From NCBI GenBank assembly GCA_022843625.1, contig JALHNH010000003.1:248001-312000 (forward strand): 64,000 nt of DNA, in the 5' to 3' direction. Made by a program: the position numbers and the translations under genes. Positions 7,646 to 14,946 of the stretch are shown one piece after another. The notes below the pieces were generated by a model. The model did not search any database. It was not told where the DNA came from and saw nothing but the letters and a program-made list of their open reading frames with translations. Source of the DNA: Bryobacter sp. (GTDB taxonomy: Bacteria > Acidobacteriota > Terriglobia > Bryobacterales > Bryobacteraceae). Each line of letters begins with the position of its first letter. Position 1 is the stretch's first letter.

Positions 7646-8134
7646 TCAATCGTGTATGCCTTTTGCCAATGCATCAAGCTCTGCGCCGCTAAGCCGAAAC
7701 TTGCTCCATTCGCCCAGTTTTTTCGCCCCAAGACTCTCGTAAAAACCGATACTGGGCTCGTTCCAGTCGAGAACGCTCCACTCAACCCTTCCGCAGCCTC
7801 GCAGTGCGGCAATCCGCGCCAGATGCACCAGGAGCGCCTTGCCAGCCCCCTTGCCGCGATATTCCGGTTTTACAAACAGGTCTTCGAGATAAATTCCGGG
7901 CTTACCGAGAAAGGTAGAGAAGGTGTGAAAGAAGAGTGCAAATCCAACGACCTCCTCATTCCACTCAGCCAGCACGACTTCTGCTTTTGGATTTTCACCA
8001 AATAAATTTTGCCTCAGCAACTCCTCAGTCGACACGCACTGGTCCAGTAACTTTTCATACACTGCCAAATCGCGTATCAACTGAAAAATCGTTCCCAGAT
8101 CGCTACTGGTGGCCGGACGTAGATGAAGACTCAT
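7646..8134 (-). CDS. GNAT family N-acetyltransferase, diamine acetyltransferase-like
   Basis: A 162-residue GNAT protein. The acetyl-CoA-binding motif A is VKPEYRGKGAGKALL (about 89-103), after the beta strand GIYLEDLFV. The C-terminal motif WNEPSIGFYESLGAKKL resembles spermidine/spermine N1-acetyltransferases. Those enzymes acetylate polyamines or related amines such as thialysine in the cytosol. It starts 4 nt after ugd and is probably the last gene of the long phoH-to-GNAT transcript. The substrate is inferred from family resemblance only. Confidence 0.85.
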   Translation of the reverse strand: MSLHLRPATSSDLGTIFQLIRDLAVYEKLLDQCVSTEELLRQNLFGENPKAEVVLAEWNEEVVGFALFFHTFSTFLGKPGIYLEDLFVKPEYRGKGAGKALLVHLARIAALRGCGRVEWSVLDWNEPSIGFYESLGAKKLGEWSKFRLSGAELDALAKGIHD

Positions 8135-8138
8135 TCTC

Positions 8139-9491
8139 TTAGGGAATCCGCATTAAGTTCCAGCCAGCCTTCTTCATGCTTTCGGAGTCGAGAATCCATC
8201 GGGCGTCGAGAAGATTTTTCTGACGAGCCGTATTTGCAAGCGCAGCCCAGTCAAGTTCTCGATACTCGCTCCACTCCGTTGCCAGGACCACTGCATCACT
8301 GTCGGCGACTGCTTCTTCTGCTGTACTGCTCAAGATCCCCGCCAAATCGGGATGCTCTACCCGGAACCTGTCCATTGCAATCGGATCATGCGCCGTTACA
8401 ATCACCCCACGATCCCTCAGACGCCGGATGATGTCGATTGCCGGGGCGTCGCGCAAGTCGTCCGTGTTCGGCTTGAATGCCAGCCCGAGAACTGCTATAT
8501 TACGGCCCTTAATAATCTTCAACGACTCCAGCAGCTTATCGATCACACGTTCTCGCATGCTGAAGTTTACATGCCGCGCCGCTTCTACGATTCCCATACC
8601 CAAGCCGTATTCTTTAGCCGTGGCAGACAATGCAGCTGTATCTTTGGCAAAGCAGCTTCCACCCCAGCCCAAGCCCGCATGCAAAAATCGATTTCCAATA
8701 CGCGAATCGAGACCAATGCCTCGCGCGACGTGCTGAATATCTGCGCCCACTTTTCCGGCCAGCAAGCCAATTTCATTAATGAAGCTGATCTTGGTGGCGA
8801 GAAACGCATTAGCCGCATACTTGATCAATTCCGCACTGGCCAGGTCAGTCGATACGAGCGCTACTGCACCAAACCCTTCCTGCCTCGGACAGAATGCCGG
8901 CGCGGCGAAATTTTGATCAATTACAGGTCGATACAGTGTGTAAAGCAATTCCAGTGCACGCCCACTGTCTGCACCAATCACAATGCGATCTGGATAAAGT
9001 GAATCAGCTATAGCCGAACCTTCCCGAAGAAATTCAGGATTCGATGCCACTGCAAATGGAGCGTTCTTGCCGGCTACCTTCTGCGATTCGCGGATCAGCG
9101 CCCCCACCCAGTTCCCGCTACCAATCGGGACCGTAGACTTGTTTACCACCACAGTAAATGGAGAGCTGAGGTGGTTGCCAAGGCTCTCACTAGCGCTCCT
9201 TAGATACTTCAGGTCAGGTTGCCCATCGGGCAAACTGGGCGTACCCACGGCGATAAACACAATCTCTGAATCAGGGATTGCTTCTTCGTACTTGCTGGTA
9301 AAGTGTAGACGGTCTAAACCTTCCTGCATTAATTCCAGCAGGTTGGGCTCAAAAATAGGAATCTGTCCAGCCCTCAACGCCTCTACTTTGCGTTCATCCA
9401 CGTCCAGGCAATGCACGTCGTGACCCACAAAGGCCAGACACACCCCTGTCGTCAGGCCAACGTATCCCGTCCCAATCACTGCAACCTTCAT
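8139..9491 (-). CDS. ugd: UDP-glucose 6-dehydrogenase
   Basis: A 450-residue NAD-dependent enzyme that oxidises UDP-glucose to UDP-glucuronate for polysaccharide synthesis. It has the N-terminal Rossmann motif GTGYVG (7-12), the TVPIGSG hinge region (120-126), the catalytic cysteine C280 in GWGGSCFAKD, and the C-terminal NAD-like domain (LGLAFKPNTDDLRDAP). Length is normal for the family. Start ATG 9491 directly abuts the BON gene stop, and GNAT follows 4 nt later. No glycosyltransferase genes lie beside it, so the polymer it serves is unknown. Confidence 0.95.
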   Translation of the reverse strand: MKVAVIGTGYVGLTTGVCLAFVGHDVHCLDVDERKVEALRAGQIPIFEPNLLELMQEGLDRLHFTSKYEEAIPDSEIVFIAVGTPSLPDGQPDLKYLRSASESLGNHLSSPFTVVVNKSTVPIGSGNWVGALIRESQKVAGKNAPFAVASNPEFLREGSAIADSLYPDRIVIGADSGRALELLYTLYRPVIDQNFAAPAFCPRQEGFGAVALVSTDLASAELIKYAANAFLATKISFINEIGLLAGKVGADIQHVARGIGLDSRIGNRFLHAGLGWGGSCFAKDTAALSATAKEYGLGMGIVEAARHVNFSMRERVIDKLLESLKIIKGRNIAVLGLAFKPNTDDLRDAPAIDIIRRLRDRGVIVTAHDPIAMDRFRVEHPDLAGILSSTAEEAVADSDAVVLATEWSEYRELDWAALANTARQKNLLDARWILDSESMKKAGWNLMRIP

Positions 9492-9773
9492 TTAAGGCTC
9501 CACTTTTACCTGATTTACTACCGAGCTCACACCCTTGACCTTCTTTGCCACTTTTTCGATCTTTTGATGTGCCCGCTCTTTGTCTACGCGGCCTTTTACC
9601 GTGACCACTCCATTTTTTACATCGACGTCCAGGTTCCCGCCCTTGATATCTGGATCGTTGGCAAGACGCATTCTTACCTGGTCGTAAATCTGCTCATCGG
9701 TGTTCTTTTTCTGGGCAGCTGCCGGAAGCATCAGGGCAAACAGTGTCGCCACCACGATCAATAATTTGGTCAT
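9492..9773 (-). CDS. Exported BON-domain protein
   Basis: A 93-residue protein with a signal peptide (LLIVVATLFALMLPAAA, cleavage near AAAQ at 20-21) and a single BON domain covering most of the mature part (VDVKNGVVTVKGRVDKERAHQKI... ending VVNQVKVEP). BON domains bind phospholipid or act in envelope stress proteins such as OsmY. The start codon overlaps the era stop by 4 nt (ATGA) and the stop abuts ugd, placing it inside the operon. Confidence 0.87.
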   Translation of the reverse strand: MTKLLIVVATLFALMLPAAAQKKNTDEQIYDQVRMRLANDPDIKGGNLDVDVKNGVVTVKGRVDKERAHQKIEKVAKKVKGVSSVVNQVKVEP

Positions 9774-10723
9774 TTCACCTCACTCGTATTCTGCCATCCC
9801 AATTCATTCAGGAATGATTCATTCTCGCGCCACTTCGGTTTCACTTTCACAAACAGCTCGAGATAAAACTTCCGGCCTAGAATTTCTTCCAGGTCTTTTC
9901 GCGCCTCTGTGCCGATCTTCTTGATCATCGCGCCCTTGGCTCCGATCAAAATCGGTTTCTGTCCTTCACGTTCCACAATAATGCTTGCGGTTACGTGCGC
10001 GACGTTTGGCTTCTCCTCCCACTGGTCCACAACGACAGCCACACTATGTGGTACTTCGTCGCCGGTAAAGTGCAGGATCTTCTCACGAATGATCTCCGCC
10101 GCAATATTCCGCTCGGGCATATCCGTCAGGTAATCAGCCTCAAAACGCGGCTCACCTTCGGGCAGTTTGTCAAAAATCGCCTTCTTCAACCCAGGCAGAC
10201 CTTCACCCTTGCGAGCAGAAACCGGAATCAGGGCCTCAAACGGAAATGCCGCCTGAAACGCCTCAATCCTCGGCAGCAGCAATCTTTTATCAGCGATCTG
10301 ATCGATTTTGTTCAATACGAGAAATGCTGGCACCGGATTGCCTTCACGGGCTCGACGCAATGCATCGAGCGCTTCCTTCTCGTCTTCGGCCAGGTCTCCC
10401 TGATCCGCCATTAACGTCGCGTCCGCGACATAAATTAGGAGGTCCTTCCCTTCAAGTGCCGCTCGCACACTCTGCATCATCCGCCGGTTGATCAGCGTAT
10501 CGCTCTTGTGGATTCCTGGCGTATCGAAAAATACGATTTGACCTGCATCCTCGGTTACTACTCCCATGATGCTCGACCTCGTGGTCTGCGGCTTTGCTGA
10601 GACGATTGCCAACTTTGAACCCAGAAGTCCGTTCAGCAGCGTACTTTTGCCTGCATTCGGTCTACCGGCGATCGCCACGTGGCCAAATTTCGACTTAGTC
10701 TTCGCTGTTCTTCTCTTCGACAT
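9770..10723 (-). CDS. era: GTPase Era
   Basis: Era binds the 3' end of 16S rRNA and assists 30S assembly. From ATG 10723 the product is 317 residues with G1 GRPNAGKST, G2 region TTRSSIMGV, G3 DTPGIH, G4 NKID, and a C-terminal KH domain (ILIGAKGAMIKKIGTEAR). The frame is open to 10813, but the upstream Met codons lie deep inside the CorC gene; MSKRRTAKTKSKFGHV is the usual start and overlaps the corC 3' end by 29 bp. It follows phoH, ybeY and corC, a gene order commonly conserved in bacteria. Confidence 0.95.
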   Translation of the reverse strand: MSKRRTAKTKSKFGHVAIAGRPNAGKSTLLNGLLGSKLAIVSAKPQTTRSSIMGVVTEDAGQIVFFDTPGIHKSDTLINRRMMQSVRAALEGKDLLIYVADATLMADQGDLAEDEKEALDALRRAREGNPVPAFLVLNKIDQIADKRLLLPRIEAFQAAFPFEALIPVSARKGEGLPGLKKAIFDKLPEGEPRFEADYLTDMPERNIAAEIIREKILHFTGDEVPHSVAVVVDQWEEKPNVAHVTASIIVEREGQKPILIGAKGAMIKKIGTEARKDLEEILGRKFYLELFVKVKPKWRENESFLNELGWQNTSEVK

Positions 10724-11987
10724 CTTCTTCCTCACCGGCCTCAGCCGCACGGCACAGCCGCAGGCGTTCAACCCGTCTTTCATCGCTTGACATGATTTCA
10801 AGCTTGATTCCATCTCGCTCTATGACTTCCCCAGCCTTTGGCACGCGCCCAAACCACTCGGTTGCCAGGCCACCCACCGTCGTTGCTTCAATCTCCTCAT
10901 CCGGGCTGAACTTCAGCAGATCCCGAAGGTGATCGACGTCAAAACTCCCGGCCACAACAAAGCTGCCGTTTTCCTCAGTCATGACGTCATGCCCGGGTTC
11001 GTGCTCGTCACGTATCTCTCCAAAAACTTCTTCCACTAGATCTTCCATCGTTGCTAGTCCGGCGGTGTTTCCATACTCATCCACCACAATAGCCATATGG
11101 TTGCCGTCCTGCTGCATTTCCTTCAGCAGATCCGTCACAAGTTTCGTCTCCGGCACAAACGCAATCGGTCGTTGCAAGTCGATCGCTTTCATGCCCGCGC
11201 GATCCTGATCTTCCACTTCAAACATGTCGCGCACATGAACAAATCCTGTAATCTTGTCCACTTCATTCTCATAGACGGGAATCCGCGAGAACTGTTCGTT
11301 GATTACCAGGCGCCTCAATTCCTCTAGCGTCTTGGTCCCATCGATAGCGACAATGTTTGGCCGTGGCGTCATTACCTCACGTACTCGCTTGTCCCCAAAT
11401 GCGACCACACTCTGGATCAGCTTCTTGTCGCCTTCTTCGATCAGGCCTTCTTCTTCACCTGCGGCTATCAGCGCTTCGATTTCCTCCTGCGGGCTAACCC
11501 CATCTTCAAGACTCTCAGCCGGCTTGCTAATTTCCGCCAGTGTTTCAACAAATCGTAAAAGGGCGGCAAAGGGCCTCATTAACAATGCAGCCAACTTCAA
11601 TAACGGAACAAAGGCCCCAAGCGCCTCGCCAGTAGCCCTTCGGTACATCAACTGAGGCACAAGATAAGAAAAAACAGCCATTGAAATCAATGCCACAGCG
11701 ATCCCCTGCAAGATGTCCAGCACAGGCGTAGGCCCGCCATCACTCAGGAAAAAAGCCAGCACCCCGATGCAAACCAGCAATCCATGTTTGTAAAGACTAA
11801 ACACAAGGGCTGCGTCATCGGTCTCCATCCCCAGCCTTGGCGAAATCACTTCCTTGAAATACTCCAGCGCAGGGAAATCCCGAGCCCTCAATCTCAAGCT
11901 CTCAAGGTAAAGCAACTGGACGTAAGAAAACAGCATCAGCGCCGCCAGCGCTGCCACATAAAGACCAATCCAGAAGACTGCAATCAT
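10695..11987 (-). CDS. Hemolysin/CorC family transporter-associated protein (CNNM + CBS pair + CorC_HlyC)
   Basis: A 430-residue membrane protein. An N-terminal CNNM-type membrane domain with about three to four helices covers roughly residues 1-150. A CBS pair follows (VREVMTPRPNIVAIDG through AIVVDEYGNTAGLATMEDLVEEVFGEI), then a C-terminal CorC_HlyC domain and an acidic tail (EAGEEEDVEEKNSED). Members are linked to magnesium or cobalt handling. Start ATG 11987 overlaps the ybeY stop by 4 nt, and its 3' end overlaps era by 29 bp. Confidence 0.92.
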   Translation of the reverse strand: MIAVFWIGLYVAALAALMLFSYVQLLYLESLRLRARDFPALEYFKEVISPRLGMETDDAALVFSLYKHGLLVCIGVLAFFLSDGGPTPVLDILQGIAVALISMAVFSYLVPQLMYRRATGEALGAFVPLLKLAALLMRPFAALLRFVETLAEISKPAESLEDGVSPQEEIEALIAAGEEEGLIEEGDKKLIQSVVAFGDKRVREVMTPRPNIVAIDGTKTLEELRRLVINEQFSRIPVYENEVDKITGFVHVRDMFEVEDQDRAGMKAIDLQRPIAFVPETKLVTDLLKEMQQDGNHMAIVVDEYGNTAGLATMEDLVEEVFGEIRDEHEPGHDVMTEENGSFVVAGSFDVDHLRDLLKFSPDEEIEATTVGGLATEWFGRVPKAGEVIERDGIKLEIMSSDERRVERLRLCRAAEAGEEEDVEEKNSED

Positions 11988-12421
11988 CGAGTCCTCTCAA
12001 TGAGTCCAGCACCCAAACCGAATATTTTGCGCCACTTGGTCTCGATACGCCTCATCTGTCCCCGGTCTGTCTCATGGTCCAAGCCCCTCAAATGCAGTAC
12101 CCCATGCAGCATCAGGATCTTCAGCTCATCCACCAAGCTATGTCCATGCGCTGCCGCCTGCTCAGTGGCTCGTTCGATCGAGATCGCCAACTCACCCAGG
12201 TGCGCTTCTTCGCCAGAGGGAAAGCTCAAAACATCAGTCGCATAGTCTGCCCCAAGAAATTGCAAATTCAGTTGATGCAGTTGTTTGTCATTGCTGATCA
12301 GGCAATCAAAACTCTTGCCCTCAAGCACCTGCACCGCCAATTCTTCGGCAAAGGCGCGCAAAACAATCCTCTCCTCTTTTGGGAGTGTCTTGCGAAATAG
12401 AATGGAGCTTCGTTTGCCCAT
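11984..12421 (-). CDS. ybeY: Endoribonuclease YbeY
   Basis: A 145-residue zinc-dependent RNase for 16S rRNA 3'-end maturation and ribosome quality control. The family signature HGVLHLRGLDHETD near residues 105-118 supplies the three metal-binding histidines. ATDVLSFP precedes it as expected. The start codon overlaps the phoH stop in a TGATG arrangement, suggesting translational coupling. It ends in an ATGA overlap with corC. Confidence 0.94.
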   Translation of the reverse strand: MGKRSSILFRKTLPKEERIVLRAFAEELAVQVLEGKSFDCLISNDKQLHQLNLQFLGADYATDVLSFPSGEEAHLGELAISIERATEQAAAHGHSLVDELKILMLHGVLHLRGLDHETDRGQMRRIETKWRKIFGLGAGLIERTR

Positions 12422-13470
12422 CAGGCTTCGGGTTGGTCTACCGGTGATCCCGGAGTAATGCTCGCCACTGCCGCTGCAGCGGGAACCGGCTCATCGAGCT
12501 TCAAAAGCATTTGTCGGCCGATTCCGGTTTTCTCCGAATAGCTTTCATAGGCCCTCACAATTCGTTGCACCAGGCTGTGTCTCACCACATCTGTGTCGTC
12601 AAAGTGAACGAACGCGATACCTTCCACGTTCTTGAGGATTTCTGTCACTTCAATCAATCCGCTGCGTTTGCCGCCAGGCAAGTCGATCTGCGTGATGTCC
12701 CCGGTAACCACCATTTTTGAATTAAAGCCCATTCGAGTCAGAATCATCTTCATCTGATCAGGCGTGCAGTTTTGGCTTTCATCGATGATGATAAAGGCAT
12801 CGTTTAATGTACGGCCACGCATAAATGCAATCGGCGCCACTTCGATCGTGTTCTTCTCCAGCAGTTTCTCTACCTTGTCGGCTTCGATCATATCGAAGAG
12901 CGCATCGTAGAGCGGCCGCAGATATGGATCCACCTTCTCCTGCAAAGTCCCGGGCAGGAATCCCAACTTCTCCCCTGCTTCTACTGCAGGCCTCGTTAGA
13001 ATGATCCGGCTTACCTGCTTGCTTAACAAGGCAGCCACAGCCATCGCCACCGCAAGGTATGTCTTACCGGTACCAGCAGGACCGATCCCAAACGTCAAGT
13101 CGTGTTTCTCAATCGCTTCCACGTAGCGGCGCTGATTCACTGTTTTTGGAGCGAGAATCTTTTTGCCAAAACTTCGCTGGCGACCACTCAGGTAAAGATT
13201 GCGTAAAGAGGTTTGATCGTCAACGGTAACCACTCGAAGAAAATTGTTGAGATCTGCATTGGAGATCGCATGACCTTCCTTTTGCAGTCCAAGATAATCT
13301 TCAAGAATCAATCGGGCCCGCTGTACGGAGCGCTCATCCCCGTCGATCTCCAAATTGTCATGGCGTAAAAAGGTTCGAACGCCAAGATTGCGCTCTAGGA
13401 GACGAATGTTCTCGTCTCGAGTGCCAAAGAAAGACTCAATGCTTTTGCTTACGGGAACGCTGATCTTCAA
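12421..13470 (-). CDS. PhoH family ATPase (PhoH-like / YbeZ)
   Basis: A 349-residue cytoplasmic P-loop ATPase, the usual partner of YbeY in RNA metabolism. The Walker A is GPAGTGKTYL (about 137-146), Walker B is AFIIIDESQN, and the conserved GDITQIDLP loop follows. The only plausible start is TTG at 13470, with AGGAAAAG immediately upstream. This is the first gene of the minus-strand run that continues through ybeY, corC, era, BON, ugd and GNAT. Confidence 0.93.
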   Translation of the reverse strand: MKISVPVSKSIESFFGTRDENIRLLERNLGVRTFLRHDNLEIDGDERSVQRARLILEDYLGLQKEGHAISNADLNNFLRVVTVDDQTSLRNLYLSGRQRSFGKKILAPKTVNQRRYVEAIEKHDLTFGIGPAGTGKTYLAVAMAVAALLSKQVSRIILTRPAVEAGEKLGFLPGTLQEKVDPYLRPLYDALFDMIEADKVEKLLEKNTIEVAPIAFMRGRTLNDAFIIIDESQNCTPDQMKMILTRMGFNSKMVVTGDITQIDLPGGKRSGLIEVTEILKNVEGIAFVHFDDTDVVRHSLVQRIVRAYESYSEKTGIGRQMLLKLDEPVPAAAAVASITPGSPVDQPEA

Positions 13471-13594
13471 CTTTTCCTAGTATACGGGATTACTCCTCTT
13501 TTCACACTGTGGGGATTTGTTCACAATTCTTTACATGTCTTTTTGGATCTTCCCTCTAACTTCTTCGTCTCTAACTGCGTCAGGCTAATTGAAG

Positions 13595-14890
13595 ATGGGA
13601 AAATATTTTTTGATGCTAAAAATTGCAATCCTCGCCTTGTGCAGCTTAAGCCTCTTGGCTCAGGCTCCGAAACGGCTAGTTGGAACCGTTGTTTCTGCCG
13701 ATGCTGCTTCCAGAACTCTTTCGATCAAGGCCGATGACGGCACTGAGGCCAAAGTCAAAGTGGCTGATACCGCGAAGGTATCCCAGATCCCCGCTGGTGA
13801 AACCAGCCTCCAGAACGCCAAACCCGCAGAATTCTCTGCTGTAAACGCTGGCGATCGCGTACTGGCTAGTGGCCTGCTGACCGACGGCACCATGAACGCG
13901 ACGCTTATTGTCTTGATGAGCAAAACCGATATCGCCAAGAAACAGCAGCAGGAGCAAATGCTCTGGGCTACCAAGGGCGTGACCGGGATTGTCACGGCAG
14001 TCGACAAGGACGCAAACACAGTCACGATCAATTCGCGCGGAGCCGATGGCGTCAAGCCCATCAAAGTTGGCCTCAGCGAAAAGGCTTCAGTCAAGCGCTA
14101 TGCCGAAGGCAGTATCAAGTTTGCCGACGCCATCAACAGTTCCATCAATGATATTGACGTCAATGATCAGGTCCGCGCTCTCGGCACCAAATCCGAAGAC
14201 GGCCTTTCTTACAGAGCAGACCAGCTTGTCAGCGGTGCCTTCCGCAACATGGCGGTAACCGTAAAAAGTGTCGATGTTGCCAATGGCGTGATCGAAGTGA
14301 TCGACCTCGACACCAAAAAGCCCGTAACCGTCAAAGTAGGCAAAGACACCAACGTGAAGAAGCTCGCTGAGATGGCAGCAACCATGATGGCTATGTCGAT
14401 CAACGGCGGATTCGCAGGCATGGGTGGTGGGCGTCCCGGCGCTGCACCCGGAGCAGGTGGTCCTCCCGCAGGTATGGGAATGCGTCCCCAGCAGGGCGCA
14501 GGCGCTCCCGCAGCGGCTGGCACAGCAGCTCCAGGCGGTCGTCCGGCCGGCGGTCCTCCCGCCGCAGCTGGTGGCCCTCCCGCAGGCATGGGTGGTGGAA
14601 TGCCCGGTGGTATGGGCGGCATGCGTCGTCCCGGCGGCGACATGATGGGCATGGCGATCGACCGTTCGCCTGCGATTCAGATCTCAGAACTCAAAAAAGA
14701 CGATCCGCTGATTCTCTCGGTCAGCAAAACCAAAGAACCAAACAAGGTGGTTGCCATTACCATCCTTGCCGGCGTTGAGCCAATCCTGGCTACCCCGGCG
14801 AACGGCTCCCGCGCCTCGCAGCTCGGTACCTGGAATCTGGACGGCGGCGCCGGCATGATGGGCGGCGGCGGTGGCGGCGGAGCCCAGTAA
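13595..14890 (+). CDS. Exported protein with three DUF5666-like repeats and a Gly/Met/Pro-rich insert
   Basis: About 431 residues with a signal peptide (about 7-23, ending LLAQA). Three similar beta-rich units follow: VGTVVSADAASRTLSIKADD (about 29-48), TGIVTAVDKDANTVTINSRG and VTVKSVDVANGVIEVIDLD. They resemble the small beta-barrel repeats of DUF5666-type proteins. In the third unit a low-complexity stretch of about 80 residues rich in Gly, Met, Pro and Ala (about 270-352) sits between its first strands and its final strands (ISELKKDDPLILSVSKT...). The protein ends in a poly-Gly tail. Start ATG 13595 is preferred; ATG 13613 is possible. Function is unknown. The Oar-like receptor starts 56 nt downstream and carries a similar Gly/Met segment. 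Confidence 0.7.
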   Translation: MGKYFLMLKIAILALCSLSLLAQAPKRLVGTVVSADAASRTLSIKADDGTEAKVKVADTAKVSQIPAGETSLQNAKPAEFSAVNAGDRVLASGLLTDGTMNATLIVLMSKTDIAKKQQQEQMLWATKGVTGIVTAVDKDANTVTINSRGADGVKPIKVGLSEKASVKRYAEGSIKFADAINSSINDIDVNDQVRALGTKSEDGLSYRADQLVSGAFRNMAVTVKSVDVANGVIEVIDLDTKKPVTVKVGKDTNVKKLAEMAATMMAMSINGGFAGMGGGRPGAAPGAGGPPAGMGMRPQQGAGAPAAAGTAAPGGRPAGGPPAAAGGPPAGMGGGMPGGMGGMRRPGGDMMGMAIDRSPAIQISELKKDDPLILSVSKTKEPNKVVAITILAGVEPILATPANGSRASQLGTWNLDGGAGMMGGGGGGGAQ

Positions 14891-14946
14891 GCTCCAATTT
14901 TCTAACCATTGATTTTTTAACTCGCATTCTTGCTTTAGGAGCAACC

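Noticed and set aside
13479-13484. TATACT box upstream of phoH on the minus strand
   Set aside because: It lies only about 9 nt from the TTG start and has no fitting -35 box, so it was not listed as a promoter.
14209-14652. Pro/Gly-rich minus-strand ORF within the repeat protein gene
   Set aside because: It is the complement of the Gly/Met/Pro stretch; low complexity keeps all frames open.
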